64,000 nucleotides of DNA from JBAXTZ01 sp041666525 (GTDB lineage Bacteria > Bacillota > Negativicutes > JBAXTZ01). The first letter of the stretch is position 1; every line of letters starts with the position of its first letter. Where the stretch lies: NCBI GenBank assembly GCA_041666525.1, contig JBAYGT010000009.1, forward strand, positions 1 through 64,000, given 5' to 3'. A program made the translations under genes and the position numbers. Of this stretch, positions 16,531-26,659 are shown piece after piece. The notes below the pieces were generated by a model. It did no database searches. It was not told the DNA's origin and saw only the letters and a list, made by a program, of their open reading frames with translations.

Positions 16531-16573
16531 ACAAAAGACCTGTGAGTTATTTACTAACTCACAGGTCTTTTGT
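16531..16573. terminator. Bidirectional terminator
   Basis: A 19-base perfect inverted repeat (ACAAAAGACCTGTGAGTTA and its complement) surrounds a 5-base loop, with A and T tracts on both sides. It separates the convergent DeoR-family gene and the end of the 14-gene leftward run. Confidence 0.9.
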
Positions 16574-18217
16574 TTACCATTGCCACAAATACGCGTTGCG
16601 ATATTCACTGGCAAAAACTGCTCCGGGCTTGAAATTCTTCAGTTCTTTTCGAACCATATTTACTGATTGATAATAAAACAGCGGTATACTGGGCATCGCC
16701 TCGCTTAAATATTTTTGAACTTGCAAAACATTGGTTTTCCTGCCAGCTATTGATTGTGATCCGGCGATTTCCTGGAACAGTTTATCAATTCTAGGATCCT
16801 TGAACCGCGAAAAGTTTCTACCGCTATAACCATTAGCGGCCGTCGGGACTTGGGTACTTGACCAAAGCATGTCACCGCCAAAATCCGGATACATCATAAT
16901 AGTATATAGCGTCATTTGAAAATTACCAGCAGTAATCGTTTTCGCGAAAGTCTCATCCGGTACCTTAACAATAACCGCTTCAATACCAATTTCACGCAGC
17001 CCGGACGCAATGTTTTCCGCGATAACCATTCGATTGATGTCTTTAGCATTTACGCTTAATCCAAAACTCAGCCGCACCCCGGCCTTCGTCAACACACCAT
17101 CGATACCAGGACTCCAGCCATTATCAGCTAATAGCGTTTTTGCGGCTTGAACATCATATTTATCTACAACTTCAGCGTTATATAATTCTGAAAAAGGCGC
17201 TACATAGTTGGCAGATAATATTACGGCATCATTTAACAAATTTTTACAGATATACTTTTTATCTACGGCAAGCGCAATCGCGCAACGAATTTTTTCATCT
17301 TTGAACAAGGGACTATCGGTATTAAAATCAAGCCGCTCCAATTCCAGCGTCGGCTGCAAAACCAGTGAATAGTCCTTAAACGTTTTGAGCAATCCTAGTT
17401 GCTGCAAATCAATATCCGGCGCAATATCCAACTTTCCGGCCTTCAACTGCGCTAACAGCAACTTGGTTTCACCAATAAACTTAACCTTAGCAATGCCGAT
17501 TTTGGGTTTACCCTTGAAATAATTATCGTTAGCAGCAAGCATTAAACAGTCGCCAAGCATCCATTCTTTCAGCATATACGGGCCAGTTCCCACTGGCTCG
17601 CGCTCAATTTTTTCAGGATTGCCTGTCAACAAATGTGCCGGTAAAATCACCGGAAACAATGTCAAATACTCAGGATAGTATTGTTTAAAGTGAACAGCTA
17701 CTGTATTATCATCCACCAAATCAATCGTGGTTATTTGGTCATAACCAACACGACGATTTACTTTTTTGCTGGACATGATGTATTTCCAGGTTTCAATCAC
17801 ATCTTTTGCGCCAAAAGGTTGTCCATCACTCCAAAGAACATCTTTGCGCAACTTGTATGTCACAGTTTTTCCGTCAGCAGACACACCGCCGTTATCACTG
17901 CTGGGAACAATTTCGACCAAGTCAGCTTCCGGATTGCTTTTTTCATCAAATTCAACTAAACCGGAATATAACAATTTCGCCAGCAAAACAGTGGAATAGT
18001 AACTGGAGGTATAGGGATTCAGACCTGCCGGTTCAAATTTTCCGGCAATAGTTATGCTGTTAACATCCCGCTGCTCCAACTTAACTTTGTGCTCCTCAAC
18101 CAACAGCAATTTCCAAGGCTGAAAATACATCAAAGCCGCGCCAATTATCGCTATGATAATTATCATTAGCCCGATCCAAACAATATTTTCAGTAGCATTC
18201 GCCAATTTTCTACTCAC
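16574..18217 (-). CDS. Membrane-anchored oligopeptide-type ABC solute-binding protein (SBP_bac_5)
   Basis: The 547-residue product is a family 5 extracytoplasmic solute-binding protein (DppA/OppA class). Family segments include FEPAGLNPYTSSYYS, LRKDVLWSDGQPFGAKDVIETW, VGTGPYMLKEW and IRCAIALAVDKKYI. Instead of a lipobox it has one uncleaved-looking N-terminal membrane helix (about residues 12-33). No permease or ATPase of its type lies nearby, so it may serve a transporter elsewhere or act in another role. The start is a GTG overlapping the stop of the lytic transglycosylase gene (GTGA). It is the last gene of the leftward run. Confidence 0.88.
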   Translation of the reverse strand: MSRKLANATENIVWIGLMIIIIAIIGAALMYFQPWKLLLVEEHKVKLEQRDVNSITIAGKFEPAGLNPYTSSYYSTVLLAKLLYSGLVEFDEKSNPEADLVEIVPSSDNGGVSADGKTVTYKLRKDVLWSDGQPFGAKDVIETWKYIMSSKKVNRRVGYDQITTIDLVDDNTVAVHFKQYYPEYLTLFPVILPAHLLTGNPEKIEREPVGTGPYMLKEWMLGDCLMLAANDNYFKGKPKIGIAKVKFIGETKLLLAQLKAGKLDIAPDIDLQQLGLLKTFKDYSLVLQPTLELERLDFNTDSPLFKDEKIRCAIALAVDKKYICKNLLNDAVILSANYVAPFSELYNAEVVDKYDVQAAKTLLADNGWSPGIDGVLTKAGVRLSFGLSVNAKDINRMVIAENIASGLREIGIEAVIVKVPDETFAKTITAGNFQMTLYTIMMYPDFGGDMLWSSTQVPTAANGYSGRNFSRFKDPRIDKLFQEIAGSQSIAGRKTNVLQVQKYLSEAMPSIPLFYYQSVNMVRKELKNFKPGAVFASEYRNAYLWQW

Positions 18218-18798
18218 AGCTGTTTCTCATTTCGATAAAGTTTCTTATAGTTATCATAATTACCCAGAACTTTTTTAACAAAAGCTCTTGTCTCCTTAAA
18301 CGGTATGCTATCGCAATTATTAAAGTTTGACGGCCATTTTTTTTCTTTTACCCAAGTATACACATTACCCCGACCGGCGTTGTATGCGGCTAATGCCAAA
18401 ACCAGATTTCCGTCATTCTCGTCGATAAGCGAAGCAATATACCAGCTTCCAAGTTTGATACTTACTTCAGGATTTTTCAATAAATCCCGATCTATCGGTT
18501 CGCCAATTTCACCGGCAATCCACAATCCGGAATCTGGCATCAACTGCATTAGCCCGACTGCACCGACTTCTGAACTGGCTTGGGGATCAAATTTACTCTC
18601 AGCTTTCATGATGCTGACAATAAGCAGCGGATCAACGCCATAGGTTTTCGCATATCGCTCAATTGGACTCTGATACGGATAAGGATATATATATTTTTTT
18701 TGAAACCAATCGCTGTTATATGTCAAAAACGCTGCAACTATCAACAACATTAGAACTATAAAAGCTCTAGTGATTGAGCCGAATCTGTTTTTATTCAT
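18214..18798 (-). CDS. Lytic transglycosylase (Slt70-like, SLT domain)
   Basis: This 194-residue membrane-anchored muramidase cleaves peptidoglycan glycan strands to 1,6-anhydroMurNAc ends. After one N-terminal helix comes the GH23 SLT domain: ERYAKTYGVDPLLIVSIMKA with the catalytic Glu in KAESKFDP, GAVGLMQLMP, and AAYNAGRGNV. The ATG at 18798 is preferred to a TTG three codons upstream because TTAGG lies nine bases before it. Its product type links with the MurNAc utilisation genes further right, although the two are in separate transcripts. Confidence 0.93.
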   Translation of the reverse strand: MNKNRFGSITRAFIVLMLLIVAAFLTYNSDWFQKKYIYPYPYQSPIERYAKTYGVDPLLIVSIMKAESKFDPQASSEVGAVGLMQLMPDSGLWIAGEIGEPIDRDLLKNPEVSIKLGSWYIASLIDENDGNLVLALAAYNAGRGNVYTWVKEKKWPSNFNNCDSIPFKETRAFVKKVLGNYDNYKKLYRNEKQL

Positions 18799-18808
18799 TG
18801 TAAACAAC

Positions 18809-19405
18809 CTAACAATTATTTTGATTAATTAACTGGACAATGCGTTTTTCCAAATCCGCCAGCGTTTTATTATTGTCAATAATCTGATCAGCCAAGGCTG
18901 TTTTTTCAGTCTGCGGCAATTGCGCAGCAAGCCGCATTTTTGCCGCCGCTTCATCCAATCCGTCGCGTTTCATTATCCGGTTAATGCGTACACTATCGTC
19001 GCACACTACCAACCAAACTTCATCAAACCGCTCGCGCCAGCCAACTTCAAACAGCAATGGAACATCCGCCACAATAAGTTTTTCGCCATGTGCTGAGCCT
19101 TCCTGGAACTCAGCTAACATTCTGGCCTCGACATATGGATGGATAATGTTTTCCAAAGTCCGACGTTTTTCCGGTTCGGAAAAAACTTGCTGCGCTAACA
19201 ATTTACGATTTAGATTACCGTCCGAATTTACTACAGTCGATCCAAATAACTTTACTATTTCATTAAGACATAGCGAATTCGGCGCCACTGCGGCGCACGC
19301 CAGCTGATCACAATCGATAACCCTGATTTTATGCTGGCACAGAATTTTTACAACTGCACTCTTGCCCGCAGCAATTCCGCCGGTCAAACCGATAAACTTA
19401 CTCAT
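18809..19405 (-). CDS. coaE: Dephospho-CoA kinase
   Basis: This 198-residue P-loop kinase catalyses the last step of coenzyme A synthesis. The Walker A motif is GLTGGIAAGKS at the N-terminus, followed by VIDCDQLA, VADVPLLFE (substrate site) and a lid region with RDGLDEAAAKMRL. The start with GAGG five bases upstream is used; a longer frame into mutM has no ribosome binding site and would break the family N-terminus. It starts eight bases after the mutM stop and, like mutM and polA, belongs to the conserved Firmicute order polA-mutM-coaE. Confidence 0.95.
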   Translation of the reverse strand: MSKFIGLTGGIAAGKSAVVKILCQHKIRVIDCDQLACAAVAPNSLCLNEIVKLFGSTVVNSDGNLNRKLLAQQVFSEPEKRRTLENIIHPYVEARMLAEFQEGSAHGEKLIVADVPLLFEVGWRERFDEVWLVVCDDSVRINRIMKRDGLDEAAAKMRLAAQLPQTEKTALADQIIDNNKTLADLEKRIVQLINQNNC

Positions 19406-19412
19406 ATCGGCC

Positions 19413-20234
19413 TCATTTCTGACAATGTTCGCACCAATGCGTCCCACGTCCGGCTATTCGTCCATAACAAAGCGGTGTGCCGCAGCTAAAGCATGGTTGT
19501 TTTTTTCTGCCGTAAACAAACAGCTCATCCTGATTATGGCCCTTGTTGCCTTCGCCGTCTACATAATTCCGAAAACTGGTGCCGCAATTTGCAATCGCTT
19601 TGCTAATCGTTTGGTTTATTGCGGTAAACAGTGCCTTGAGCTCTTTTTTAGTCAACGATTTACCCGAGCGGTCAGGCTTTATCCTGGCTGCAAATAACGC
19701 TTCATCAACATATATGTTACCCAGTCCGCCAATCACACTTTGGTCGAGTAACAAAGCTTTTACGGTGCGCGCTGACGCATTAAATGCAGTATACAAAGTT
19801 TTTTCAGAAAATTGAACAGTCAACGGTTCCGGACCCATTGTTTTTAAACAATTTATGGTGATTTCATTCTCATTGACAAAATAATGCAATGTGCCAAGCG
19901 TTCTGGTGTCAGCATAAGTAAGTGCAGTGCCATTGTCTAAAACAAACTCCACCCTGCGATATTTATCCGCAGCCTCAGTTAACGCTCTCACAACTAACCT
20001 GCCGGTCATCCTCAAATGTATCACTATCAATCCGGTTGATATTTTTAACAACAAAAATTTCCCGCGCCGCGTCAATCCCAGAATTGTTGAACCGGTAATT
20101 TGCTGAACAAATTCAGCAACTGCCGGCGCTTTTATCATTCTAGGCAAATAAACAGCGCAAATATTTATCGTTCGACCAATAATTTTCGGTTCGAGCATCC
20201 GGCGAATTGTTTCAACCTCGGGTAACTCCGGCAT
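19413..20234 (-). CDS. mutM: Formamidopyrimidine-DNA glycosylase
   Basis: MutM removes oxidised purines such as 8-oxoguanine and cuts the abasic strand. The 273-residue protein starts MPELPEVETIRRML, where Pro2 is the Schiff-base nucleophile and Glu3 the general acid. It has the Lys loop LTRRGKFLLL, the HLRMTGRL segment and a C-terminal zinc finger (CFSCGTPLCYGRIAGRGTHW then CEHC). GGAGG lies four bases before the ATG. It lies between polA and coaE. Confidence 0.97.
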   Translation of the reverse strand: MPELPEVETIRRMLEPKIIGRTINICAVYLPRMIKAPAVAEFVQQITGSTILGLTRRGKFLLLKISTGLIVIHLRMTGRLVVRALTEAADKYRRVEFVLDNGTALTYADTRTLGTLHYFVNENEITINCLKTMGPEPLTVQFSEKTLYTAFNASARTVKALLLDQSVIGGLGNIYVDEALFAARIKPDRSGKSLTKKELKALFTAINQTISKAIANCGTSFRNYVDGEGNKGHNQDELFVYGRKKQPCFSCGTPLCYGRIAGRGTHWCEHCQK

Positions 20235-20242
20235 ACTTCCTC

Positions 20243-22837
20243 CTATTTGGCCTCAACCCAGTTTTTGCCGCAATTCACTTCAACTGTAAGCGGCACTGCC
20301 AGACAAGCTGCGTTTTCCATCAGCGTTTGTACGATTAGTTCGACTTCGAACCGCTCGTCTTCAATCACTTCCAATACCAGCTCATCGTGCACTTGCAACA
20401 GCATCCGGCTGCGTAAATTTCGAACCCGCAATTCTTTCGCAACCGCTAACATTGCCATTTTGATTATATCAGCGGCAGCCCCTTGCACCGGGGTATTCAT
20501 TGCAGTACGCTCGGCGAATGAGCGTAAATTGTAGTTAGAAGAATTAATATCCGGCAATGTTCGCTTGCGTCCAAAAATTGTTTCAGCATAGCCAGTTTGG
20601 CGTGCATCACGAATATTTTTTTCAATATATTGTTTTACCGCCGGATAACGCGAAAAATACTGTTCAATGTAACTTGCCGCAACCTTGCGGGAAACACCGA
20701 TGTTTTTTGACAATCCATAATCACTCAGTCCGTAGACAATTCCAAAATTTACTGCTTTCGCGCGTGACCGTTCCATTGCAGTAACTGCCTCAAGCGGTAT
20801 GTTAAAGATTTCCGAAGCAGTTATTGTATGAATATCTTCATTGTTCTTAAATGCTGCAATAAGCGTTTTATCACCAGACAAATGCGCTAATATCCGTAAT
20901 TCGATTTGTGAATAGTCTGCTGAAAGCAAATAATCAAAACCCGCACCCGGCACGAACAGCCGGCGGATTTTTCGTCCGATTTCTGTTTTTACCGGAATAT
21001 TTTGCAAATTCGGTTCGCTGCTGGACAATCGCCCGGTTGCAGTTACCGTCTGATTAAATGTAGTATGGATACGTCCGGTCTCGGGATCGGCCAAATTTTT
21101 GAATGCTTCCAAATATGTCGAATTGAGTTTGGCAAGCATCCGATATTCCAAAATCAATTCAATAACCGGATGAAATGCTTGTAGTCCGAGCAGCACTTCG
21201 ACATCAGTCGAATATCCAGTTTTGTTCTTTTTGGCCGTCGGCAATTTTAAGCGTTCAAACAGCACTTCGCCCAGTTGCTTCGGCGAATTAATATTAAAAT
21301 CAATACCAGCTAATCGATAAATTTCACTCGTTAAACTTTCGAGCCGCATCGCAAATTCCTGTTCCAATTTGGCAGATGCCAGCAAATCGACGCAGATACC
21401 ACATCTTTCCATTGCTGCCAACACCGGCGACAACGGCAGCTCCAGTTCACTATATAATTTATATACCGAGCGGCAGCCGGCAGCTTCTTTAATTATCGGT
21501 AATAACTCGTAGACACAGCGCGCGGCTATTGCCAAAGCCTCCGAACCAGTTCCTGCCCAGTCATAACTCCGTTCGGGCAAAAATTGTTCCGTCAGACGTT
21601 TTAGTGTCATCTTGCCATCTGACGGTTCAATTACATACGCAAGTAATTGCACATCATCAACAAGTCCACTGGCTAGTTGAATGTTGGCACAAACATTAAT
21701 CATCGTTTTAAAATCAAAAGTTGCTATATCGATTTTTCCAGCAACTGTATCAATCAACCGCTTGCACTCTTGTCTACCGGAAAACAACACTACTTCGTTT
21801 TCCAAGGCTACAGCAAGTTGCTCACAAATATATGTTGGCGATTTTCCGGAAAATTGATAATAAACCGCAATTCGCCCGGATTTTAAAATACTGTCAATCC
21901 GGTTGTCAACACTATCCAACGTATATTCGACTTTAATTAATTCAGGTGGTTGTTGCGTAACCGCTGTTTCACCAATCTTACAAAATTCCAGTAATTTATA
22001 CTTAATCGATTTAAAGGCTAAACGATCGCAGAATTTTTCAAGCGCTTGCAAATCCGGCGTTGATTTTAAGTCATCAAATGATTGTTCAATCACTATGCCG
22101 GTATCAATCGTCGCAAGTTGTTTGGACAGGTAAGCAAGCTCCTTGTTATCGGCCAGCCGCTCATGCAATTTTCCTTTTAGCGAGTCAATGTTGTTATATA
22201 CACCATCAAGATCGCCAAATTCCTGCAACAGCTTCAACGCCGTTTTCTCGCCAACACCGGGAACGCCGGGAATGTTATCAGAGCTATCCCCCATCAGTGC
22301 TTTTAGCTCAATAACCCCGCGCGCATCAACACCGAAGAGTTGTTCAATATTAGTTATGTCGATTTTCTGCACTTCACTGATGCCTTTTTTGGTCAACCAG
22401 GCTGATGTGTTATTATCAACTAATTGTAAAGCATCGCGGTCTCCGGTGACAATAATGGTTTCAATATCATTGTTCTCGGCTTTTTTAGCAAGCGTTCCGA
22501 TAATATCATCCGCCTCGAATCCGGCTAACTCAATCACCGGAATCCCCATAGTTTCCAACAACTCATGTGTCAGAGGGAATTGCGAGCAGAGTTCGGCCGG
22601 CGTTTCTTTGCGATGCGCTTTGTAGTCGCTAAAAATATCTGTACGAAAAGTTATCCGGCTCTTATCAAAAGCAGCAACGACATAATCCGGGCGGGTTTCC
22701 GTTAATAACTTTATTAACATGGACGCCAACCCAAAAACCGCATTGGTATGCAAGCCTGTAGCGGTAACCATCGGCGGAAGCGCATAAAACGCGCGATGAA
22801 CCAGAGAACTACCGTCTATTAATACCAGCTTTTTCAT
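20243..22837 (-). CDS. polA: DNA polymerase I
   Basis: This 864-residue polymerase fills gaps in repair and removes Okazaki primers. The N-terminal 5'-3' exonuclease (about 1-290) shows KLVLIDGSSLVHRAFYALP and GFEADDIIGTLA with DGVPGVGEKTAL-like helix-hairpin-helix sequence (IPGVPGVGEKTALKLL). The central domain (about 305-470) lacks the D-x-E motif of a working 3'-5' proofreading exonuclease, as in many Firmicutes. The polymerase domain has motif A DYSQIELRILAHLSGD, motif B RSRAKAVNFGIVYGLSDYG and motif C LQVHDELVLEV. GAGG precedes the ATG. Confidence 0.97.
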   Translation of the reverse strand: MKKLVLIDGSSLVHRAFYALPPMVTATGLHTNAVFGLASMLIKLLTETRPDYVVAAFDKSRITFRTDIFSDYKAHRKETPAELCSQFPLTHELLETMGIPVIELAGFEADDIIGTLAKKAENNDIETIIVTGDRDALQLVDNNTSAWLTKKGISEVQKIDITNIEQLFGVDARGVIELKALMGDSSDNIPGVPGVGEKTALKLLQEFGDLDGVYNNIDSLKGKLHERLADNKELAYLSKQLATIDTGIVIEQSFDDLKSTPDLQALEKFCDRLAFKSIKYKLLEFCKIGETAVTQQPPELIKVEYTLDSVDNRIDSILKSGRIAVYYQFSGKSPTYICEQLAVALENEVVLFSGRQECKRLIDTVAGKIDIATFDFKTMINVCANIQLASGLVDDVQLLAYVIEPSDGKMTLKRLTEQFLPERSYDWAGTGSEALAIAARCVYELLPIIKEAAGCRSVYKLYSELELPLSPVLAAMERCGICVDLLASAKLEQEFAMRLESLTSEIYRLAGIDFNINSPKQLGEVLFERLKLPTAKKNKTGYSTDVEVLLGLQAFHPVIELILEYRMLAKLNSTYLEAFKNLADPETGRIHTTFNQTVTATGRLSSSEPNLQNIPVKTEIGRKIRRLFVPGAGFDYLLSADYSQIELRILAHLSGDKTLIAAFKNNEDIHTITASEIFNIPLEAVTAMERSRAKAVNFGIVYGLSDYGLSKNIGVSRKVAASYIEQYFSRYPAVKQYIEKNIRDARQTGYAETIFGRKRTLPDINSSNYNLRSFAERTAMNTPVQGAAADIIKMAMLAVAKELRVRNLRSRMLLQVHDELVLEVIEDERFEVELIVQTLMENAACLAVPLTVEVNCGKNWVEAK

Positions 22838-22862
22838 TTTACCTCAATATTTTGCAACACAA

Positions 22863-24197
22863 CTATTGCTGACGGTTCGTTAAATTATCAAATCGGGTAA
22901 ATTGCTTATGAAAGAACAGCTTTAGCGTTTCAGTCGGGCCATTACGATGCTTGGCGATGATGATTTCCGCTTCATTATTTGGTTGTTCAACCTCGCGGTC
23001 ATAATATTCATCCCGATACAAAAACATTACTATATCTGCGTCTTGCTCAAGTGATCCAGATTCACGTAAATCGCTCAACATTGGCCGCTTGTTTTGCCTT
23101 TGCTCCACACCACGCGACAACTGCGACAACGCAATTACCGGCACCCGCAATTCACGTGCCAACGCCTTTAGCGAACGTGATATTTCGGAAATTTCTTGCT
23201 GACGGTTGTCTTCCTTGGAACCACCACCACCCGACATTAATTGCAAGTAGTCGATAATTATCATCTGTAAATTATGTTCCGACTTTAACCGCCGTGCCTT
23301 GCTGCGCAACTCCAGCACGGTGATTCCCGGTGTTTCATCGATAAAAATCGGTGCACCGGATATCGCATTTGAACCAATCATCAATTTTTTCCAATCACGA
23401 TCATCCAAAGTACCGGCGCGCAGTTTTTGTGAATCAATTGCTGATTCACTGCAAATCATCCGCTGTACCAACTGTTCTTTGGACATTTCCAAAGAAAAAA
23501 ATGCAATCGGCGCTTTATGCCTGATTGCCGCATTGGCGCAGATATTTAACACAAATGCCGTTTTTCCCATACTCGGACGCGCGGCAATCAGTACCAAATC
23601 TGACGGCTGCATGCCATTAGTAATCCGATCTAACTCATGAAATCCGGTAACAACCCCGGTCGTCTGTCCGGGATTTGTCTGTAAATACTCAATGCGCTCC
23701 AGCGCGTTGAATACTATCTCCTTAATCGGAACAAACCCCTGCCCGCCACGCCGGTTGGAAACTTCCAACATCATTTTTTCAGCGCGGTCAACAATGATTT
23801 TCACTTCTTCGCCGGCTTCATAGCCCATCGCGGCAATATTAGTTGCAGTATAAATAAGTGATCGCAATAACGATTTTTCTTCGACAATTTCAGCGTGGTA
23901 CTTTACGTTAGCAGCTGTTGGCACAATGCCATTTAACATACCAATATAAGCTATTCCGCCGACATCCTCCAGTTTTCCCTCACGCCGTAAATCGTCAACA
24001 ATAGTTACAATATCAACTGCGTTACCCTTGGAAAACAGATTAACCATCGTGCGAAACAGCAATTTGTGATCTTCACGATAAAAATCAGTTTCTTTTAGTT
24101 TTTCAACAACTTTGTTTATTGCATCGCGTTCAATAAGCATCGCGCCGAGCACTGCCTGTTCGGCCTCGATATTTTGCGGCGGCATTCTGTCTAGCAT
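22863..24197 (-). CDS. dnaB: Replicative DNA helicase DnaB
   Basis: This hexameric 5'-3' helicase drives the replication fork. The 444-residue protein has the N-terminal primase-interacting domain (PPQNIEAEQAVLGAML) and the RecA-like domain with Walker A ARPSMGKTAF, Walker B IIIDYLQLM, the SLEMSKEQLV segment and LSQLSRGVEQR. The ATG at 24197 is chosen because the protein family begins close to this point; another ATG at 24233 lies within rplI without a ribosome binding site. It follows rplI as in Bacillus, where the helicase is called dnaC. Confidence 0.96.
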   Translation of the reverse strand: MLDRMPPQNIEAEQAVLGAMLIERDAINKVVEKLKETDFYREDHKLLFRTMVNLFSKGNAVDIVTIVDDLRREGKLEDVGGIAYIGMLNGIVPTAANVKYHAEIVEEKSLLRSLIYTATNIAAMGYEAGEEVKIIVDRAEKMMLEVSNRRGGQGFVPIKEIVFNALERIEYLQTNPGQTTGVVTGFHELDRITNGMQPSDLVLIAARPSMGKTAFVLNICANAAIRHKAPIAFFSLEMSKEQLVQRMICSESAIDSQKLRAGTLDDRDWKKLMIGSNAISGAPIFIDETPGITVLELRSKARRLKSEHNLQMIIIDYLQLMSGGGGSKEDNRQQEISEISRSLKALARELRVPVIALSQLSRGVEQRQNKRPMLSDLRESGSLEQDADIVMFLYRDEYYDREVEQPNNEAEIIIAKHRNGPTETLKLFFHKQFTRFDNLTNRQQ

Positions 24198-24204
24198 GCT
24201 ATTT

Positions 24205-24651
24205 CTACTGCTCCATAACTTCAACCGTGACATTAGCTACAGCAGCAGCGTGGAGCTTTATCACAGCGGTAAAAGTGCCAATATTTTTGATTGCCGTCTT
24301 GATTTCAATTTTCTTTTTATCAATCTCTAATCCGTGTTGCTCTTTAAGCGCGCTCGCGATATCTTTTGAAGTTATCGTCCCGAATATTTTCCCGCCTTCG
24401 CCGGTTTTAACCAGCAAACGCACGCTGGCTTTGGATAATTGTGCCGCCAACAGCTGCGCTTCATCTTTTTGCCGCTGTTCACGGTGTACTTGCGCTGTTT
24501 TCCCCTGACTAATAACATTCATATTTTCGTTAGTTGCCGGTATTGCCAGTTTTTTTGCAAACAGAAAATTGCGCGCATAGCCTTCTGCCACTTCCAATAC
24601 ATCGTCTTTCTTGCCAAGTTTCTTAACTTCTTGCAATAGTATCACTTTCAT
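24205..24651 (-). CDS. rplI: 50S ribosomal protein L9
   Basis: The 148-residue protein has the L9 layout: an N-terminal 23S rRNA-binding domain (MKVILLQEVKKLGKKDDVLE, then GYARNFLFAKKLA), a long connecting helix (about 45-75, KTAQVHREQRQKDEAQLLAA) and a C-terminal domain (LLVKTGEGGKIFGTITSKDIA). The start at 24651 has AAGGA nine bases upstream and gives the canonical length. It overlaps the end of gdpP by 29 bases. Confidence 0.97.
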   Translation of the reverse strand: MKVILLQEVKKLGKKDDVLEVAEGYARNFLFAKKLAIPATNENMNVISQGKTAQVHREQRQKDEAQLLAAQLSKASVRLLVKTGEGGKIFGTITSKDIASALKEQHGLEIDKKKIEIKTAIKNIGTFTAVIKLHAAAVANVTVEVMEQ

Positions 24652-26623
24652 TTTCGCTATCCTTTCCACTAACTTCTGCCATTAGTTGGCCGATTCGCAG
24701 CTTCAATTCATCAATAGTCATTCCACTAACCTGTGCGCCGGCAACAGTATGATGGCCACCGCCGCCGAGTTTTTCCATGATTATCTGTACGTTAACCCCG
24801 CCGTTGGAACGTGCCGAAACGTTAACATGCCCTTCTTCAGGATATAAGACAAAAGTAGATTTAACTTCTTCAACTGTCAACAGCCAATCAGCTATCTGCG
24901 CGGCAATAATTTTCCCTTCAGGAATTCCCGGCGGACAAACCGCAATAGCCGAGCCGTCACCCATCAACTCGACCGCTCCGGCAATTTGGGCACGCAATTT
25001 GAAATGATCAAAATTCGTAATAAACAATCTGCGCACCAACGAAATATCCGCACCAGCTCTGCGTAAATCAGCCGCAGCTTCAAAGGTGCGCGCCCCGGCT
25101 TGAACGGTAAAGTTTTTTGTATCCAGCATAATACCGGCCAACAACATCGATGCTTCAATATGGGTCAAATCGTTTTCAGCATTTTCACCAAAATAATGAA
25201 TAAGTTCAACGACCATTTCGCTGGCCGAAGACGATGAAGGCTCGTAATAGCTGAGCAACGGGCCATCAATAAAATCTTCAGCCCGACGATGATGATCGAT
25301 TACCACACACTTAGAAAACCGAGCCGCAAAGTCCTGATCAGACAGCAATACCGAACGGTGTGTATCTACAATAATTAATAAGTCCTCCGGTGTCACCGTC
25401 TCATTAATTGTGTCATCAACAATGAAACCTTCATACCCTTCATATTCACTCAAGAGTTTCCGGGAATCCGTTAATTCCTGAGTAATGCTTCCCACCACCA
25501 AACACGCGTTCATCCCAATGTGTTTGGCCATGCGCCTGACCCCAAAAGCCGCTCCGATGCAATCGAAGTCTTCATTTTTATGTCCCATTACATATATTTT
25601 TTTGGCTTCAGACATAACTTTTTTAAGCGCCGCCGCCGTAACCCGGACACGAACCTTAGTATTTTTTTCTGTAGGATTGGATTTTCCGCCAAAAAAACTG
25701 GTTTCACCATCAACGGTAATTACGACCTGATCGCCACCACGGCCAAGCGCCAGATCCAAATTCGCTATAGCGCCTTGCGCCAAATCAGCTATTTTTTTCT
25801 CACTTACCACCGAGCCGATACTTATTGTCACGGGAATTCTATTGCCACTTTTAATTTCCCGGATTTCGTCAAGGATTACGAACTTATCGCCCACAATGGC
25901 TGACAGCGAAACTCGATTAAAAAAAGCAATATATGAATCGGCAGAACTTTTCTTGATATAACCGCCCAAACCTTGCACCCAATGATTGAGTTTGGATGTA
26001 ACTTCAGAAATCAGCTGCGCACTCTGATTTTCAGCCAATCCTTGCATTACATCGGCAAAATTGTCAATTTGAATCGACATTATCAATGGCATAATATTTT
26101 CATAGGCTTTGGTAAGCATCGTAATTTCGCTCACATCTTCAACAAACACAATCAGTTGCGGATGCGCATCGGCAGCAGCCATATATGGCTGAGCTGTAAC
26201 CCGATAAGTTTTTCCCGAATACTCAACTATCTGCACATGTTCGTTCCAAAGCGTATCAAACGGTAAATTCGGCCAAAAATCCAGAACAAGGTCGCCAGCC
26301 TTAGGCTGTGCTCCAACTTGCTCAACAAATTTCGCGTTTGCCCAGTCAATTCGTCCGATTTCATCAAGTATTACGATTGCCGCGCCGAGCGTGTTCAGCA
26401 CAACATCGGTACCCGTTTCAATGCTCTTGGTTACGTGATGCCGGTACCAAAAAAACTGGCGCTCACGTTCAGTAAAATAGCGCCTGAAGTAGTAGTAAAC
26501 AAGTATCGAAGTAATAGTCAAGATCAATCCGGACAGCCAGTCATAGGCCCAGACAAAACCCAGGAACAGCATCCCCAATGCAATTATAATATGCGAATTA
26601 TTATAAACTTTCCATTCCCACAC
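24623..26623 (-). CDS. gdpP: Cyclic di-AMP phosphodiesterase GdpP
   Basis: GdpP degrades the second messenger c-di-AMP, which controls potassium, osmotic balance and wall stress. The 666-residue protein has two N-terminal membrane helices, a PAS-like sensor region, a degenerate GGDEF domain (GGDQVVITVDG in place of active residues) and a C-terminal DHH/DHHA1 phosphodiesterase: GHKNEDFDCIGAA, VIDHHRRAEDF and GGGGHHTVAGAQ. A GTG at 26623 with AGGAGG seven bases upstream is the likely start; the longer frame begins with a TTG without such a site. It is embedded in the Bacillus-like order yybS-gdpP-rplI-dnaB. Confidence 0.93.
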   Translation of the reverse strand: MWEWKVYNNSHIIIALGMLFLGFVWAYDWLSGLILTITSILVYYYFRRYFTERERQFFWYRHHVTKSIETGTDVVLNTLGAAIVILDEIGRIDWANAKFVEQVGAQPKAGDLVLDFWPNLPFDTLWNEHVQIVEYSGKTYRVTAQPYMAAADAHPQLIVFVEDVSEITMLTKAYENIMPLIMSIQIDNFADVMQGLAENQSAQLISEVTSKLNHWVQGLGGYIKKSSADSYIAFFNRVSLSAIVGDKFVILDEIREIKSGNRIPVTISIGSVVSEKKIADLAQGAIANLDLALGRGGDQVVITVDGETSFFGGKSNPTEKNTKVRVRVTAAALKKVMSEAKKIYVMGHKNEDFDCIGAAFGVRRMAKHIGMNACLVVGSITQELTDSRKLLSEYEGYEGFIVDDTINETVTPEDLLIIVDTHRSVLLSDQDFAARFSKCVVIDHHRRAEDFIDGPLLSYYEPSSSSASEMVVELIHYFGENAENDLTHIEASMLLAGIMLDTKNFTVQAGARTFEAAADLRRAGADISLVRRLFITNFDHFKLRAQIAGAVELMGDGSAIAVCPPGIPEGKIIAAQIADWLLTVEEVKSTFVLYPEEGHVNVSARSNGGVNVQIIMEKLGGGGHHTVAGAQVSGMTIDELKLRIGQLMAEVSGKDSENESDTIARS

Positions 26624-26659
26624 AGAGACACCTCCTGACAATAATTTGGCTAGGTTCAA